From NCBI GenBank assembly GCA_002270465.1, contig NQOF01000003.1:62001-126000 (forward strand): DNA of 64,000 nucleotides, written 5' to 3'. This document shows positions 52,400 to 61,642 of the stretch, one piece after another. Under the pieces are notes generated by a model. That model did no database searches. It was not told the DNA's origin and saw nothing but the letters and a program-made list of their open reading frames with translations. This DNA is from Blautia hominis (GTDB lineage: Bacteria; Bacillota; Clostridia; Lachnospirales; Lachnospiraceae). A program made the position numbers and the translations under genes. How positions within the stretch are numbered: the first letter of the stretch is position 1; every line of letters starts with the position of its first letter.

Positions 52400-53404
52400 A
52401 TGTTAAGAGTAGGAGTTATCGGATGCGGCGGAATGGGTAAGGACCACATCAAAAGACTGACAAACAAAATTCAGGGAGCTGAGGTTACAGCGGTATCCGA
52501 TGTATTTGAGGAGAGTGCAAAGCAGGCGGCGGCAATCTGCGGAGCCAAAGTATACACAGATGCAAACGAACTGATCAATGACCCGGATGTGGACGCGGTA
52601 TTCATTGTATCTCCGGGATTTGCACATGTGGAATCTCTTCTCACAGCCATCAAGGCGGGAAAGAGGATCTTCTGTGAAAAACCGCTCTGCACAACTGCTG
52701 AGGACTGCCTGAAGGTAGTCGAAGCTGAGGTGGCGTCAGGCAAACATCTGATCCAGCTTGGTTTTATGAGAAGATACGACAAAGGCTACATGCAGGTAAA
52801 AGAAGCCCTCACATCCGGTGAATACGGCGAACCGCTGATTCTTCACTGCACACACAGAAATCCGGAAGTAGGAACGAACTATACAACTCCAATGGCAGTA
52901 CATGATACAGCAATCCATGAGATCGATGTGCTTCACTGGTTAGTGGATGATGAGTATGAGTCCGCACAGGTTATTATGCCTAAGGTTACAAAATACTCTC
53001 ACTCTGAGTTAAAAGACCCGCAGATCATGTTGCTCCGCACCAAAAAAGGTGTTTGCATTGATGTGGAAGTATTCGTAAACTGCAAATTCGGTTATGACAT
53101 CAACTGCGAAGTGGTATGTGAGGACGGCGCTATCAAGATGCCATCCCCCATCTACCCAAGCATCCGCAAAAATGCAGCAGTTTCCACAACCATTGATACG
53201 GACTGCTTCGTGAGATTCAAAGATGCTTACGATACAGAGGTGCAGGACTGGGTAGACGCAGCAGCAGAGGGCGCGATCAACGGGCCTACCGTATGGGACG
53301 GATATCTGGCAGCCATCACAGCAGATGCGCTTGTAAAGGCACAGGAAACCGGCGCTGTGGAACAGATCAACGCAGCAGTAGAAAAACCGGAATTCTACAA
53401 ATAA
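52400..53404 (+). CDS. iolG: Inositol 2-dehydrogenase-like Gfo/Idh/MocA oxidoreductase
   Basis: A 334-residue dehydrogenase. The Rossmann motif GVIGCGGMGKDH (residues 5-16), CEKPL (92-96) and the catalytic HDTAIHEIDVLHW stretch follow the family closely, and FMRRYDKGY resembles inositol dehydrogenases. It oxidises myo-inositol or an isomer to inosose using NAD+. It is the first gene after the palindromic operator, ahead of an isomerase, a transporter, iolE and iolH. Confidence 0.85.
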   Translation: MLRVGVIGCGGMGKDHIKRLTNKIQGAEVTAVSDVFEESAKQAAAICGAKVYTDANELINDPDVDAVFIVSPGFAHVESLLTAIKAGKRIFCEKPLCTTAEDCLKVVEAEVASGKHLIQLGFMRRYDKGYMQVKEALTSGEYGEPLILHCTHRNPEVGTNYTTPMAVHDTAIHEIDVLHWLVDDEYESAQVIMPKVTKYSHSELKDPQIMLLRTKKGVCIDVEVFVNCKFGYDINCEVVCEDGAIKMPSPIYPSIRKNAAVSTTIDTDCFVRFKDAYDTEVQDWVDAAAEGAINGPTVWDGYLAAITADALVKAQETGAVEQINAAVEKPEFYK

Positions 53405-53426
53405 GAAGATCAAGCGGAACCTTAAG

Positions 53427-53452
53427 GCCGGATGCTCCAAAATGTGTCCGGC
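53427..53452 (+). other. Intergenic RNA hairpin between iolG and the isomerase gene
   Basis: GCCGGA pairs with TCCGGC around a 14-nt loop. No T tract follows, so it may stabilise the iolG message or trim read-through rather than terminate. Confidence 0.4.
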
Positions 53453-53492
53453 ATAACAAATAGAACAAGAATCGAAAGGATGGTATATCATT

Positions 53493-54323
53493 ATGAAAAT
53501 CGGATTTAATGAGGCAACTGCATTGGAGTGCAAAGGACAGTCCCTTCTGGCTGATATGGAAATGTGTGAAAAATACGGATTTGACTATATCGAAATACGC
53601 TTTGACTGTGTAAAAGATTATTTACAGGAGCATACCCTGGAGGAACTGGCTGACTGGTTCAAAAACCATCATCTGAAACCATGGGCTTACAACACTTTGA
53701 TTTACTTCAACCAGAGAGACGAGGCAGGTGAGAAGGAAATTGACGATGAAGTGGATTTCATCCTGAAAGTTTCCAAAGCCATCGGTATGGAAATGCTGAT
53801 CACAGTCCCGAATTTTGATGTAAAAGACAAGAGCGTAAGCGAGATCAAAGCAGAAGCAGTGGAACGGCTCCGCTATTTATCAGACAAGGTTGGCGCTGAT
53901 ATGAGAATTTCCCTGGAGTTCTGCGGCGCTCCGAACTGCTCCATCAACCAGTTTGGCACTGCTTACGATGTAGTGAAAGCGGTAGACCGTGACAATGTGG
54001 GTATCACAGTTGACACGTTCCACTTCCATGAAATGTGCTCCAAACTGGAGGATTTAAAAGCAGCGGACGGCAAAAAAATCTTTGCTTACCACTTAAATGA
54101 CTGTGAAGACCTGCCCCTTGGCTCCTGCGGTGATGACAAACGTCTGTGGCCGGGCGAGGGCGTGGTAGATCATGCCGGAATCGCAGCGGCTTTAAAGGAG
54201 ATTGGCTTTGACGGTGTCTGCACAATTGAAGAGTTCCGTCCTGAATATTATGAGATGTCCCATGAAGAGAACGTGAAAAAAGCTGCTGAAGTGACAAAAG
54301 CATTTGTACAAAAATATTTCTAA
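53493..54323 (+). CDS. Sugar phosphate isomerase/epimerase (inosose isomerase-like TIM barrel)
   Basis: A 276-residue xylose-isomerase-like barrel. Metal ligands are likely in ISLEFCGAPNC (Glu), ITVDTFHFHEM (Asp/His), FAYHLNDC (His) and CTIEEFRPEYY (Glu), the layout of IolI-type enzymes. In an iol locus the role is probably to interconvert inosose isomers such as scyllo-inosose and 1-keto-D-chiro-inositol. The exact substrate is inferred from context only. Confidence 0.8.
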   Translation: MKIGFNEATALECKGQSLLADMEMCEKYGFDYIEIRFDCVKDYLQEHTLEELADWFKNHHLKPWAYNTLIYFNQRDEAGEKEIDDEVDFILKVSKAIGMEMLITVPNFDVKDKSVSEIKAEAVERLRYLSDKVGADMRISLEFCGAPNCSINQFGTAYDVVKAVDRDNVGITVDTFHFHEMCSKLEDLKAADGKKIFAYHLNDCEDLPLGSCGDDKRLWPGEGVVDHAGIAAALKEIGFDGVCTIEEFRPEYYEMSHEENVKKAAEVTKAFVQKYF

Positions 54324-54466
54324 AATAATTATATGTCCTTTCGGAAGCTGTTTGGAAGATGCAAACAACCTCCCGGACATAAGGAGATGGGAAAAGCAAA
54401 ACGGACTGGCTGTACAAGATCCAAACGCGAAACGGCAAGAGAAAAGCGCAGGACGTGTTACAGAAT

Positions 54467-54512
54467 GTTACTGTTCGCAGATTTGCGTTTTTGCAGGGCT
54501 GTGAACAGTAAT
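54467..54512. repeat. Short palindromic repeat of the GTTACTG family
   Basis: GTTACTGTTCGCAG and CTGTGAACAGTAAT form an imperfect inverted repeat with an 18-nt centre. It is a minimal relative of the elements at 28742-28884 and 35834-36017. The 250-bp gap that holds it has no gene. Confidence 0.7.
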
Positions 54513-54573
54513 TACGGAATGAAGGAAGGGGCAGGGCAGATGGGTAAGATTTGTCCTGTAAAAAGGTGATATT

Positions 54574-56667
54574 ATGGCAAAGGGAGGACTTCCCGAACTG
54601 CTGAATTATAAGCAGAAGGGAAAAGATATGAATGAATTCATCAAAGTCCCCATGTCGGAAAAGCTGGCATATTGTTTCGGTGATCCGGCTCTGACTTTGA
54701 TGTATACAATGACAACAACGCTGCTGATCTACTTTTACACAAACGTGGTAGGTATCTCAGCAGGTGCAGTGGGTATGATCATGCTGCTCTCCAGGGTATT
54801 TGACGGATTTTCCGATGTACTCATGGGAACCATTATCGACAGGACCCACTCTAAATACGGAAAAGCCAGGATCTGGATTCTCCGTCTGGCAATACCTTAC
54901 GCATTGGCAGCAGTCCTGCTGTTTACCATGCCTCCCATGGGAGATATGGGGAAAATTATTTATGCTTTTGTAACCTATAACATTATGAACACAGTGGTTT
55001 ATACGGCCATCAGTCAGCCGTTCCATGCTCTCGGTTCACTCATGAGCCGTGACAGAAGAGAGAGGGACGTTATCTGTAACATCCGTATGGTGCTTTCTAT
55101 TACGGCAAGTATGATCATTACAGCATTTACCCTGCCTCTTATCAATAAAGTGGCAAAACTGATCGACAACCAGCAGATGGCCTGGATACTGGTGACTGCG
55201 GGTTATGCCATTGTATCCGTATTTGTTTTGATCAATACATACTGTACCTGTACAGAGCGTGTGCAGGCAGCGGACACAAACAAGAAGGAAAAAGTCAACA
55301 CCCCCTTCTGGACTGCTTTCAAAGTGACAGTCACCAACAGGTATTTCCTCATTGCCCTTGGCCTGATGATATTCTATACAGCGTATCAGATCATTATCGG
55401 AACAGACCTGACGTATTACTGTCAGTATGTGTTAAATGATGTGGATCTGGTCATGCCTCTGTCCGCAGCAGAGAAGATCTCCACTATCATCGGTATAGCC
55501 ATGCTTCCGAAACTGCTTCCAAAATACGGCAAGAGAAATCTGATCTGCGCCGGATGTATCCTGGGTATTGCAGGACAGCTTCTCTTCCTTATGAATATCA
55601 CAAGTGTGCCTCTTGGCGTTGTTACCTGTATTATGAGAGGCTTTGGTATTGCTCCGTTCTACGGCGTACAGTATTCACTGCCCAGTGATGCCATTGAGTA
55701 TGGTCACTGGAAAACAGGTGTCCGTGTGGAAGGACTGATGTTCTCCTCCATGAGTATGGGACAGAAAGCCGGTTCCGGTTTCACATCCGCTATTATGGGT
55801 GCCATCCTTTCCATGGCTGCATTTGATGGACTGAAAGCCACCGCAGCAGAGCAGACAGCATCTGCGATTTCTGCGATCAAAACATTCTATCTGTATGTGC
55901 CTATTGCGATCTGGGTGATCATGTTTATCATTGCAGCATGCTATAAGCTGGATAAAATGTATGACAAAATGATGCGTGAGCTGATTTCCAGGGAAGGAAA
56001 AGGGGAGCCGGAAGAGATCCCTGTGGCAGCCCATTCTGAAAATAAGATCAATGTGGCGATCGGACGTGTCTATGGCAGCAGCGGAAGAAAAATTGCAGAG
56101 GAAATTGCAAAAGAATTGAACTGCAGGGTCTATGACCGTCAGATCATCTGTCTGCTGGCAGAGAAGATGGGAATGGAGACTTCCAATCTGGAGGAAGTGC
56201 AGAAATATCTGGATAATTACAATTATGGGGACAAAGAGCCTACATTCTCACCGTATGCCTACCCCCAGGCAGGTGTGGCGGATGATATGAGCGCTGTCAA
56301 GATGTTTGAGGAACAGAGCCAGATCATCAGAGGCCTGGCCCAGAAAGCACCGGGGGTATTCCTGGGAAGATGCGCGAACTTTATTCTGGGCGGACAGGAA
56401 CACACGTACTCCTTCTTCCTCTATGCAGACGATGAATATAGGGAAAAAGAAGGCAGAGAATACTACGGCGGCATGTCTCTGGCAGAATTGAAGGAAAAAG
56501 ATGAGATGAGAAACAGCTATTACCAGAAATTTACCGGAATGAGGCGTGATGATCCGAAACATTACGATATGGTGGTCAACGTGTCCAAGACCGGTGTGGA
56601 AGGTACGGTTTCCATGATCCTGGATTATATCAGAAACAAAGAAGAGAACAGACAGGGAGGAAAGTAA
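54574..56667 (+). CDS. GPH-family sugar:cation symporter fused to a cytidylate-kinase-like domain
   Basis: A 697-residue protein in one unbroken frame. Residues up to about 465 are a glycoside-pentoside-hexuronide symporter with about 12 helices (EKLAYCFGDPALTLMYT, RVFDGFSDVLMGTIIDRTHS). From about residue 490 a soluble domain begins: INVAIGRVYGSSGRKIAEEI, RVYDRQIICLLAEKMGM and GVFLGRCANFIL, the pattern of the cytidylate kinase-like family (P-loop of the GSxGR type). The symporter likely imports inositol; the nucleotide-binding tail may regulate it. ATG 54628 (MNEFIKVPMSEK) is a possible later start. Confidence 0.88.
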   Translation: MAKGGLPELLNYKQKGKDMNEFIKVPMSEKLAYCFGDPALTLMYTMTTTLLIYFYTNVVGISAGAVGMIMLLSRVFDGFSDVLMGTIIDRTHSKYGKARIWILRLAIPYALAAVLLFTMPPMGDMGKIIYAFVTYNIMNTVVYTAISQPFHALGSLMSRDRRERDVICNIRMVLSITASMIITAFTLPLINKVAKLIDNQQMAWILVTAGYAIVSVFVLINTYCTCTERVQAADTNKKEKVNTPFWTAFKVTVTNRYFLIALGLMIFYTAYQIIIGTDLTYYCQYVLNDVDLVMPLSAAEKISTIIGIAMLPKLLPKYGKRNLICAGCILGIAGQLLFLMNITSVPLGVVTCIMRGFGIAPFYGVQYSLPSDAIEYGHWKTGVRVEGLMFSSMSMGQKAGSGFTSAIMGAILSMAAFDGLKATAAEQTASAISAIKTFYLYVPIAIWVIMFIIAACYKLDKMYDKMMRELISREGKGEPEEIPVAAHSENKINVAIGRVYGSSGRKIAEEIAKELNCRVYDRQIICLLAEKMGMETSNLEEVQKYLDNYNYGDKEPTFSPYAYPQAGVADDMSAVKMFEEQSQIIRGLAQKAPGVFLGRCANFILGGQEHTYSFFLYADDEYREKEGREYYGGMSLAELKEKDEMRNSYYQKFTGMRRDDPKHYDMVVNVSKTGVEGTVSMILDYIRNKEENRQGGK

Positions 56668-56670
56668 GGG

Positions 56671-57567
56671 ATGTTGGATAAGAGCAAAGTCAGACTGGGC
56701 ATAGCCCCCATTGCATGGACCAATGACGATATGCCGGATTTAGGTAAAGAAAATACATTTGAGCAGTGCGTCAGTGAGATGGCATTGGCCGGATTTACCG
56801 GCTCCGAAGTGGGCGGCAAATACCCTGCAGATACAAAAGTGCTTAAAAAGGCACTGGATTTAAGAGGGATTCAGATTTGCAACCAATGGTTTTCTTCTTT
56901 CCTCATTTCCAAACCATTTGAGGAGACAGAGAAGGAGTTCATCAAGGCAGCAGATTTCCTGAAAGAGATGGGTGCAAAAGTGATCGGTGTATCAGAGCAG
57001 AGCTACAGCATCCAGGGAAAGATGGAGCAGCCTGTATGGGAAGGCAAATACGTCATGAATGATGAGGAGTGGAAGCTTCTGGCTGAGGGTCTGAACAAGC
57101 TTGGGAAAATAGCAAAAGACAAGGGCATGACACTCACATTCCATCACCACATGGGAACAGTCGTACAGACAGAGGAGGAGATCGACCGTTTTATGGAAAC
57201 GGTTGACCCGGAACTGGTATTCCTTCTCTTTGACAGCGGCCACCTGTCCTTTGCGGGTATTGACCCGGAAAAGGTCCTGAAAAGATATGTGAACCGGATA
57301 AAACACGTACATTTAAAAGACATCCGCGAAGAGATGGTGAAGAAATCCCAAAATGAGAGGTGGAGTTTCTTAAAAGGTGTCCGCGAAGGTGTGTTTACAG
57401 TTCCCGGTGACGGAGATGTGGATTTTGCTCCCATCTTCAGGATCCTTGAGGACGCAGGATATGAAGGATGGGTTGTTGTGGAAGCAGAGCAGGACCCTGC
57501 AAAGGCCAATCCCCTGGAATATGCAAAAAAGGCAAGGGCTTATATCGCGGAAAAGACAGGTCTGTAA
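56671..57567 (+). CDS. iolE: Myo-inosose-2 dehydratase
   Basis: A 298-residue protein with the IolE start [19 protein letters not shown] and the metal-site segments [24 protein letters not shown] and [12 protein letters not shown]. It removes water from scyllo-inosose to give the diketone used by IolD. It starts 3 bp after the symporter stop. The iolD, iolB, iolC and iolJ genes of the complete pathway are not in the window. Confidence 0.93.
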   Translation: MLDKSKVRLGIAPIAWTNDDMPDLGKENTFEQCVSEMALAGFTGSEVGGKYPADTKVLKKALDLRGIQICNQWFSSFLISKPFEETEKEFIKAADFLKEMGAKVIGVSEQSYSIQGKMEQPVWEGKYVMNDEEWKLLAEGLNKLGKIAKDKGMTLTFHHHMGTVVQTEEEIDRFMETVDPELVFLLFDSGHLSFAGIDPEKVLKRYVNRIKHVHLKDIREEMVKKSQNERWSFLKGVREGVFTVPGDGDVDFAPIFRILEDAGYEGWVVVEAEQDPAKANPLEYAKKARAYIAEKTGL

Positions 57568-57574
57568 TAGGAAC

Positions 57575-57598
57575 CCTCCCGGTATTGCTGCCGGGAGG
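57575..57598 (+). other. Intergenic hairpin between iolE and iolH
   Basis: CCTCCCGG pairs perfectly with CCGGGAGG around an 8-nt loop; no T tract. Probably an mRNA stability or attenuation element. Confidence 0.5.
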
Positions 57599-57628
57599 AT
57601 TCCATAAAGATTACAAGGAGGAATGGAT

Positions 57629-58549
57629 ATGAAGATAGCATTTGACGTGGATGTACTGGCAAAACAGATGGATATCAATCGCATGGTCCATCAGGTAGCT
57701 GACTGGGGATATAAATATATTGAGCAGTCTCCCCATCCGAGGATCAACCCATTTTACAAACATCCGCTTTTTTCAAAGGAATGTGAGCAGGAATACAAAC
57801 AGGCGCTGAAGGAGACGGGCGTGGAAATATCCTCTTTCATTGTGGTGTACCGCTGGTCAGGCCCCACAGAGGAGCAGAGACAGTTCGCGGTTGCCAACTG
57901 GAAACGTATGATTGAGATCGCGGTGGATATGGGGGTACAGGTCATCAACACAGAGCTGTCCGGGGACCCGAACCAGCAGGAAATCTGCAATGGCATGTGG
58001 TTCAGATCCATGGAGGAACTGCTTCCCATCATTGAGCGGGAAGGCATCCGGGTGGAGATCCAGTCCCATCCTTACGATTTCTGTGAACTGAATAATGAGA
58101 CATGTGATTTGGTAAAGTCCTTCCGTTCCAAAAACCTGGGTTATGTTTATTCTTCACCTCACGGGTTTTTCTATGACGAGGGCAAAGGGGATGTGCGCTC
58201 TATGCTGAGATACGCAGGGGATGAATTGACCCATGTTCTGTTTGCAGATACCTTTAATCAGACGTTAGACTGCCGTTACATTGCAAACCCGCCCTGGCTG
58301 AACGGGCGCGGCAAAGCAGATGTGACCATACATCAGCATCTGGCTATGGGCGAAGGGGATGTGGATTTTGACGGCATCTTTGAAACCCTGCGGGATATGG
58401 ATTTCGCGGGTAAACAGTTAAAAGAGAACGCTCCTAAAGTGGGCGGCGATAATATAGCCTGTGTTTCCATGTTCGGATTCCCGGAGAAAATGGACAGACA
58501 GGCACCGGAGGCAAGAGAGAGAATCGAGAGAGAGCTTCTGGGCAAGTGA
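57629..58549 (+). CDS. iolH: IolH-like sugar phosphate isomerase/epimerase
   Basis: A 306-residue xylose-isomerase-like barrel starting MKIAFDVDVLAKQMDINRMV; the ATG 7 nt from AAGGAGG was chosen over one that touches the ribosome site. YKYIEQSPHPRINPFYKHP, VEISSFIVVYRWSGP and VINTELSGDPNQ match IolH of Bacillus iol operons closely. Its precise reaction is not settled; it is thought to be an isomerase or hydrolase-type barrel in inositol breakdown. It ends the plus-strand iol group. Confidence 0.88.
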   Translation: MKIAFDVDVLAKQMDINRMVHQVADWGYKYIEQSPHPRINPFYKHPLFSKECEQEYKQALKETGVEISSFIVVYRWSGPTEEQRQFAVANWKRMIEIAVDMGVQVINTELSGDPNQQEICNGMWFRSMEELLPIIEREGIRVEIQSHPYDFCELNNETCDLVKSFRSKNLGYVYSSPHGFFYDEGKGDVRSMLRYAGDELTHVLFADTFNQTLDCRYIANPPWLNGRGKADVTIHQHLAMGEGDVDFDGIFETLRDMDFAGKQLKENAPKVGGDNIACVSMFGFPEKMDRQAPEARERIERELLGK

Positions 58550-58554
58550 TAGAG

Positions 58555-58602
58555 AACCAGCTTTTCCATAGGGCGGCAGGCCATACGGAAAAGCTGGTTT
58601 TT
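58555..58602 (+). terminator. Intrinsic terminator after iolH
   Basis: AACCAGCTTTTCC pairs with GGAAAAGCTGGTT, followed by TTTTTG. It also separates iolH from the convergent amidohydrolase gene. Confidence 0.88.
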
Positions 58603-58610
58603 GCTGCTGG

Positions 58611-59702
58611 TCACGCAGTCAATTGGACAGGCATTCCATTTATCCATATTTTTTCGATATGATCTATATCATTTATATTTTCTGCTGGGTTACCTCTGAC
58701 AAGCAGAAGGTCTGCTCTGAAGCCCGGTTTGATATTTCCTCTATCCTTAAGATTAAATGTCTCAGCAGGTATGGATGTGGCGCTTTTCAGCACTTCTTCC
58801 GGTGTCATCCCTGCTTTTACCATCAACTTTAATTCTTCATGCATTGCCTTTCCATGAGGAATAAAATTCATGCGGTTTGTCATATTGGAATCTGTACCTG
58901 CAATGATCCGGATTCCGGCTTTATACATTCGATAAAAAGTTTTCTCTACTATAGAATAATCTGCCGGCCTGCCTGGCATCATACGATGGATTGCCTTTAC
59001 CATCCCTTGCTGCATCAGCATGGTTGGAATAACTGTCAGATCCTTTTCTTTTATCTCAGAAATAATTTCCTGCAGAAGCGCAGTCTCTTTTGGAATATGG
59101 TTTAAAACATCTACGCCATGTTCAGCCGCCAATTGATACGCCTGGACAGAGGTTGTATGTGCAAAAACTTTTTTGCCCATTTCGTGAGAATAACGAACGG
59201 TTTCCGCTACAATATCCTCAGACAGCATTTGCGTTACCAGAGGGGGATTCTCCAAAATCAGCTTTACATAGTCTGCCCCTTTCTCCAACTGTGTTTTGAT
59301 ATGCTCTCTTGCTTCTTTTGGTGTATTTACAAAAGAGGAGACTTGGCCGAGAGACGCGATCAGCATTTGCCCGGGTTCGGATATGACCGGCTGATAACAA
59401 CTTTGTATATCCGGCAGCCCTTTTTGATGACGAAGAGAGTCCACAAGTGCAGCATCATCTGTCATCATATCAAGCATTGTGGTAACACCATATAGGGCGG
59501 CCTGTTTCAGATTATCAATAGAATTCAGATGAATGTGGGAATCAATAAGCCCGGGAAGTATTGTACAGCCAGTTCCGTCAATGATCTCTGTGCTTCCGTC
59601 TGCGGACAGGTCATCCAGAATATTTTCGGCAAAAACTATATCCCTGGCTTTTTCCGGTTTGGTGCCATCAAAGATCATTACATTTTTAATAATCGTTTTC
59701 AT
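58611..59702 (-). CDS. Amidohydrolase family protein (metal-dependent, prolidase-like)
   Basis: A 363-residue enzyme with PGLIDSHIHLN (HxH metal motif), a lysine in YVKLILENP that may be carboxylated, histidines in VFAHTTS and VLNHIPKE, and the catalytic aspartate in IAGTDSN. The end NIKPGFRADLLLVRGNPAEN is typical. It resembles the amidohydrolase at 6290 in motif order but is shorter and distinct. It follows the two genes at 59720-61642 on the same strand by 17 bp, so all three are probably one operon. Confidence 0.87.
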   Translation of the reverse strand: MKTIIKNVMIFDGTKPEKARDIVFAENILDDLSADGSTEIIDGTGCTILPGLIDSHIHLNSIDNLKQAALYGVTTMLDMMTDDAALVDSLRHQKGLPDIQSCYQPVISEPGQMLIASLGQVSSFVNTPKEAREHIKTQLEKGADYVKLILENPPLVTQMLSEDIVAETVRYSHEMGKKVFAHTTSVQAYQLAAEHGVDVLNHIPKETALLQEIISEIKEKDLTVIPTMLMQQGMVKAIHRMMPGRPADYSIVEKTFYRMYKAGIRIIAGTDSNMTNRMNFIPHGKAMHEELKLMVKAGMTPEEVLKSATSIPAETFNLKDRGNIKPGFRADLLLVRGNPAENINDIDHIEKIWINGMPVQLTA

Positions 59703-59719
59703 ATGCTTTCATCTCCTGT

Positions 59720-60652
59720 TTAAATATAGGGGAAGAGACTTCTGACATTTTTCTGAAAGATGATATCTTTTAATTTTTCATCCAGACAATCATTCATGTC
59801 CTTCTCCAATTTTTCACAAGTGCCGAGTGGAGTAAAGGTACAGTCGCTTCCGTATAGAAGGTGGGTATCATCAGTGATCATTCTTAATACACCTAATTGC
59901 TTTGGCATGGAGAAACCCGCCAGGTCATAATAAAGACCGGCCAGGGCGTTTTCTGCATCCGGATCCTCAGCTCCGAAAATTTTTGTCACTGCTGACAATC
60001 GGTCAGAAAGTATGGGAACAAATGCGCCCGCATGGGGGACGATCCATTTGATATTGGGATATCGTTTGAAAATTCCGTTCATGACCATATTTGCAATGGC
60101 TCTGGTTGTGTCAAAAAAGAATTCCATGGCAGGATAGATGAGCTGCGCAGAAATCCCTTCCGGGACAACTGACGGCTTGGTAGGATGGATGCTGACAACT
60201 GCTCCCGCCTTATCCAGTTCTTCCATGACAGGGTCAAGAGCGGGACTGCCCAGATACATACCACATGAATTCGTGAACACTGAAAAACCATCCAGGTTAA
60301 GAATATCCCGGCAATATTGGATCTCTTCCACAGATTCGGTTATTTCCGGTAAAGGAAGGCTTGCAAATATGCCTATCTTCTCAGGGTATTTTTTCTTAAA
60401 TTCTTTGCCGTACTCGTTGGATGCTCTCGCTGTTTCCACGGCTTCTCCTCTATCTCCCATGTGCAGATGCGGGGAGGAGATGGATAAAAAGGAATAAGAT
60501 ATGGACAACTGCTCCATAATTTCCAATTGGATTTCCTCACTCCATGCAGGAACAGAGACACCACCGTCCAGTTTTGTGAGATTTTTTTTCTTTAACAACT
60601 GCACATATGCCGGCGGCATATAATGCGCATGTACGTCAATCTTGTTTTTCAT
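59720..60652 (-). CDS. Amidohydrolase-2 family (ACMSD/benzoate decarboxylase-like) enzyme
   Basis: A 310-residue protein of the amidohydrolase-related group. Metal ligands are visible as IDVHAHYMP at the N-terminus, VSIHPTKPS, IVPHAGAFVP and LLYGSDCTFTPLG. The HPTxP and HAG motifs are those of ACMSD and of decarboxylases acting on hydroxylated benzoates; lactone hydrolases also belong here. It lies between the URO-D family and amidohydrolase genes, suggesting a pathway for an aromatic or cyclic acid. Confidence 0.85.
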   Translation of the reverse strand: MKNKIDVHAHYMPPAYVQLLKKKNLTKLDGGVSVPAWSEEIQLEIMEQLSISYSFLSISSPHLHMGDRGEAVETARASNEYGKEFKKKYPEKIGIFASLPLPEITESVEEIQYCRDILNLDGFSVFTNSCGMYLGSPALDPVMEELDKAGAVVSIHPTKPSVVPEGISAQLIYPAMEFFFDTTRAIANMVMNGIFKRYPNIKWIVPHAGAFVPILSDRLSAVTKIFGAEDPDAENALAGLYYDLAGFSMPKQLGVLRMITDDTHLLYGSDCTFTPLGTCEKLEKDMNDCLDEKLKDIIFQKNVRSLFPYI

Positions 60653-60670
60653 CGCATTTTTTCCTTTTGT

Positions 60671-61642
60671 TTATGTATTTGCAAATTTTTTGGCCAGTTT
60701 CAGATGCTCTTTTACAAGCTTTGGGGCAAATGCACCCATATTCAAGACAACGGGGAAAGATACATAGCCGCCTCCTGGGGCAAGGGTTTGATAGGCGTAG
60801 TCAATATCACTGGTAATATCCTCAATTGTGGAATTGGGGTTTTCAATCACGGTCTGTGAACTGAATCCTCCTACCAAAGTGATTTTTCCGCCGTATTCTT
60901 TTTTGATCTTCTCAATATCATTACATGGTCTCTGCAATGGGTTCAGTGCGTCAATCCCAATCTCGATCATATCACCGATGATTGGTTCAATATGTCCGCA
61001 GGAATGATGCTCATATATCATTCCGCTTTTGTGCGCTGTGTCCACCAAACGGGATAAAGGGCCTTTTATAAATTGCCGCCAGGTATCCGGGGACATCAGC
61101 ATTCTGTCATTTGCACCATAATCATCGTGCATCATAATAATATCAGGCTTATAATATTTAGCCACAATCCCGATCAGTTCACATTTATAATCAGCAATGC
61201 GGTCCAATAAGGCCTGGTAAGCTTCCGGTTCCTCATACATGGCGATCAGGGCTTCTTCAAATCCCAAGAGATGGTGGGACCGCTCAAAGCAGCCGTTGAT
61301 GATCATGACCTCCGAATATTTGTTTTCCCTGTCCCAGTCTTTAGTCTCTTCCCTGGCACTTGTTTCCCAGTCGTAAACGGACAGATCCGGGAATTTTACC
61401 TGTTCTTCCCATTTTGTGATATCCGTAATAATAGGCGGGTATCCGGGTGAGACCATGGGGGAATTGGTCTCTGGCTGATAGGTCCAATGTACACCGAACC
61501 AGTCATAGCCATCATGCCCTTCGGGACGTTCATTTACGCATTCAGGATGTCTCAGAAAATTGGCATCCGTGAACACACAGGGGATATAGCCAATGTTTGA
61601 ATGTTCTGTCCATACCTTTAATAAATCATCTTTTCTGCTCAT
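60671..61642 (-). CDS. URO-D family protein, probable corrinoid-type methyltransferase or relative
   Basis: A 323-residue protein of the uroporphyrinogen decarboxylase fold. The segment YEHHSCGHIEPIIGDMIEIG contains the H-x-C pair that binds zinc in MtaA/CmuA-like methyltransferases, and DIIMMHDDYGANDRMLMSPD is typical for the non-haem branch. True HemE is unlikely because of the neighbours. It may move a methyl group from a methoxylated or methylated substrate. No corrinoid protein gene adjoins it. It is divergent from the LysR gene. Confidence 0.75.
   Translation of the reverse strand: MSRKDDLLKVWTEHSNIGYIPCVFTDANFLRHPECVNERPEGHDGYDWFGVHWTYQPETNSPMVSPGYPPIITDITKWEEQVKFPDLSVYDWETSAREETKDWDRENKYSEVMIINGCFERSHHLLGFEEALIAMYEEPEAYQALLDRIADYKCELIGIVAKYYKPDIIMMHDDYGANDRMLMSPDTWRQFIKGPLSRLVDTAHKSGMIYEHHSCGHIEPIIGDMIEIGIDALNPLQRPCNDIEKIKKEYGGKITLVGGFSSQTVIENPNSTIEDITSDIDYAYQTLAPGGGYVSFPVVLNMGAFAPKLVKEHLKLAKKFANT

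Noticed and set aside
60671-61642. Uroporphyrinogen decarboxylase HemE for haem synthesis
   Set aside because: No other haem genes nearby, and the H-x-C motif and neighbours fit the methyltransferase-like branch better.
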